6,177 nucleotides of DNA from JBEKHI01 sp050012355 (GTDB taxonomy: Bacteria; Actinomycetota; Actinomycetes; Streptosporangiales; Streptosporangiaceae). Below are positions 6,027-6,177 of this stretch, one piece after another. A program made the position numbers and the translations under genes. How positions within the stretch are numbered: position 1 is the first letter of the stretch; each line of letters begins with the position of its first letter. The notes beneath the pieces are model-generated. The model did not search any database. It was not told where the DNA came from and saw nothing but the letters and a program-made list of their open reading frames with translations. Where the stretch lies: positions 1-6,177 of the forward strand of contig JBEKHI010000481.1 in assembly GCA_050012355.1 (NCBI GenBank), read 5' to 3'.

Positions 6027-6044
6027 AGGGTCTTTCCCGACCCT
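6027..6044. repeat. Small hairpin
   Basis: AGGGTC (6027-6032) pairs with GACCCT (6039-6044) around a six-base TTTCCC loop. It is terminator-like in size but has no T-run and follows no recognised gene closely. Confidence 0.5.
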
Positions 6045-6177
6045 TGGTGCACGACTGCAGGGGTGCTCCCGGTGTGGTGTGCTCTGGCGGTACGCGTGTG
6101 AGTGCAGCGGCTGGACAGATCATCGGGGTGAAGAGGCCGTGGTGCCGTCATCTTCCTGTCTTGGCTGATAGTCATCG

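Larger units (their letters stand above)
5801..6177. other. Non-coding or unrecognised right-end region with hairpins
   Basis: No recognisable gene lies in these 377 bases. GC is visibly lower than in the genes (about 55-60% in sample lines, against over 75% in parts of the large regulator). An open frame at 5805-6101 on the forward strand and one at 5879-6175 on the reverse strand encode low-complexity, R/P/S-rich peptides that match no family I know and have no clear ribosome binding site. Another frame opens with GTG at 6098 and runs off the end. The stretch contains a 12-base direct repeat and three short hairpins, listed separately. It could be an intergenic region with a structured RNA, or the flank of a mobile element whose gene lies beyond the window. 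Confidence 0.6.

Noticed and set aside
5879..6175. Reverse open frame of 98 codons at the right end (MTISQDRKMTAPRP...).
   Set aside because: The sequence looks non-natural (R, S, T and H rich with no hydrophobic pattern), crosses all three hairpins and has no recognised homology. It is not called as a gene.
1..6177. CRISPR arrays, tRNA or rRNA genes, and intact insertion sequences.
   Set aside because: No regularly spaced repeats, cloverleaf or rRNA-like segments, transposase motifs or terminal inverted repeats with target duplications were seen on either strand.

Overview
The window looks like chromosomal DNA from a high-GC actinobacterium. The genes are strongly biased to G/C at third codon positions, use GTG starts freely and follow GGAG-type ribosome binding sites. 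One encoded protein belongs to the mycothiol-dependent enzyme family, which is typical of actinomycetes. Nothing here fixes the genus. The content is mostly regulators and small stress or catabolic enzymes of known families. I see no CRISPR array, tRNA, rRNA or intact transposon.

Bases 1-173 hold an AT-rich leader with a candidate operator. It is followed by a tightly overlapping forward operon: an ArsR-type repressor (174-548), an AHSA1/SRPBCC-fold protein (541-1008) and a DinB/mycothiol-dependent maleylpyruvate isomerase-like protein (998-1648). The overlaps of 8 and 11 bases imply translational coupling. A strong hairpin spans the stop codon of the third gene. A large LuxR-type ATPase regulator (1715-4465, 916 aa) follows 66 bases after that stop.

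The right half is arranged differently. Two reverse-strand genes converge on the large regulator with only 6 bases between: an NTF2/SnoaL-like protein (4472-4885) and, upstream of it, a shortened alpha/beta hydrolase (4890-5228). The hydrolase keeps the family's N-terminal oxyanion motif but has lost the nucleophile elbow and the C-terminal catalytic residues, so it is probably a pseudogene. Divergent from it is a 4-oxalocrotonate tautomerase-superfamily gene (5378-5800), with a large inverted repeat just upstream of its ribosome binding site. Bases 5801-6177 are lower in GC, hold several small hairpins and a 12-base direct repeat, and contain no gene I can recognise.

A plausible reading is a repressor-controlled small-molecule response operon beside an ATP-dependent transcription activator, then a decaying catabolic pair and a tautomerase. 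I do not see convincing evidence of a wholly new system. The most notable points are the eroded hydrolase, the hairpin at the end of the first operon, the inverted repeat before the tautomerase, and the structured right-end region.
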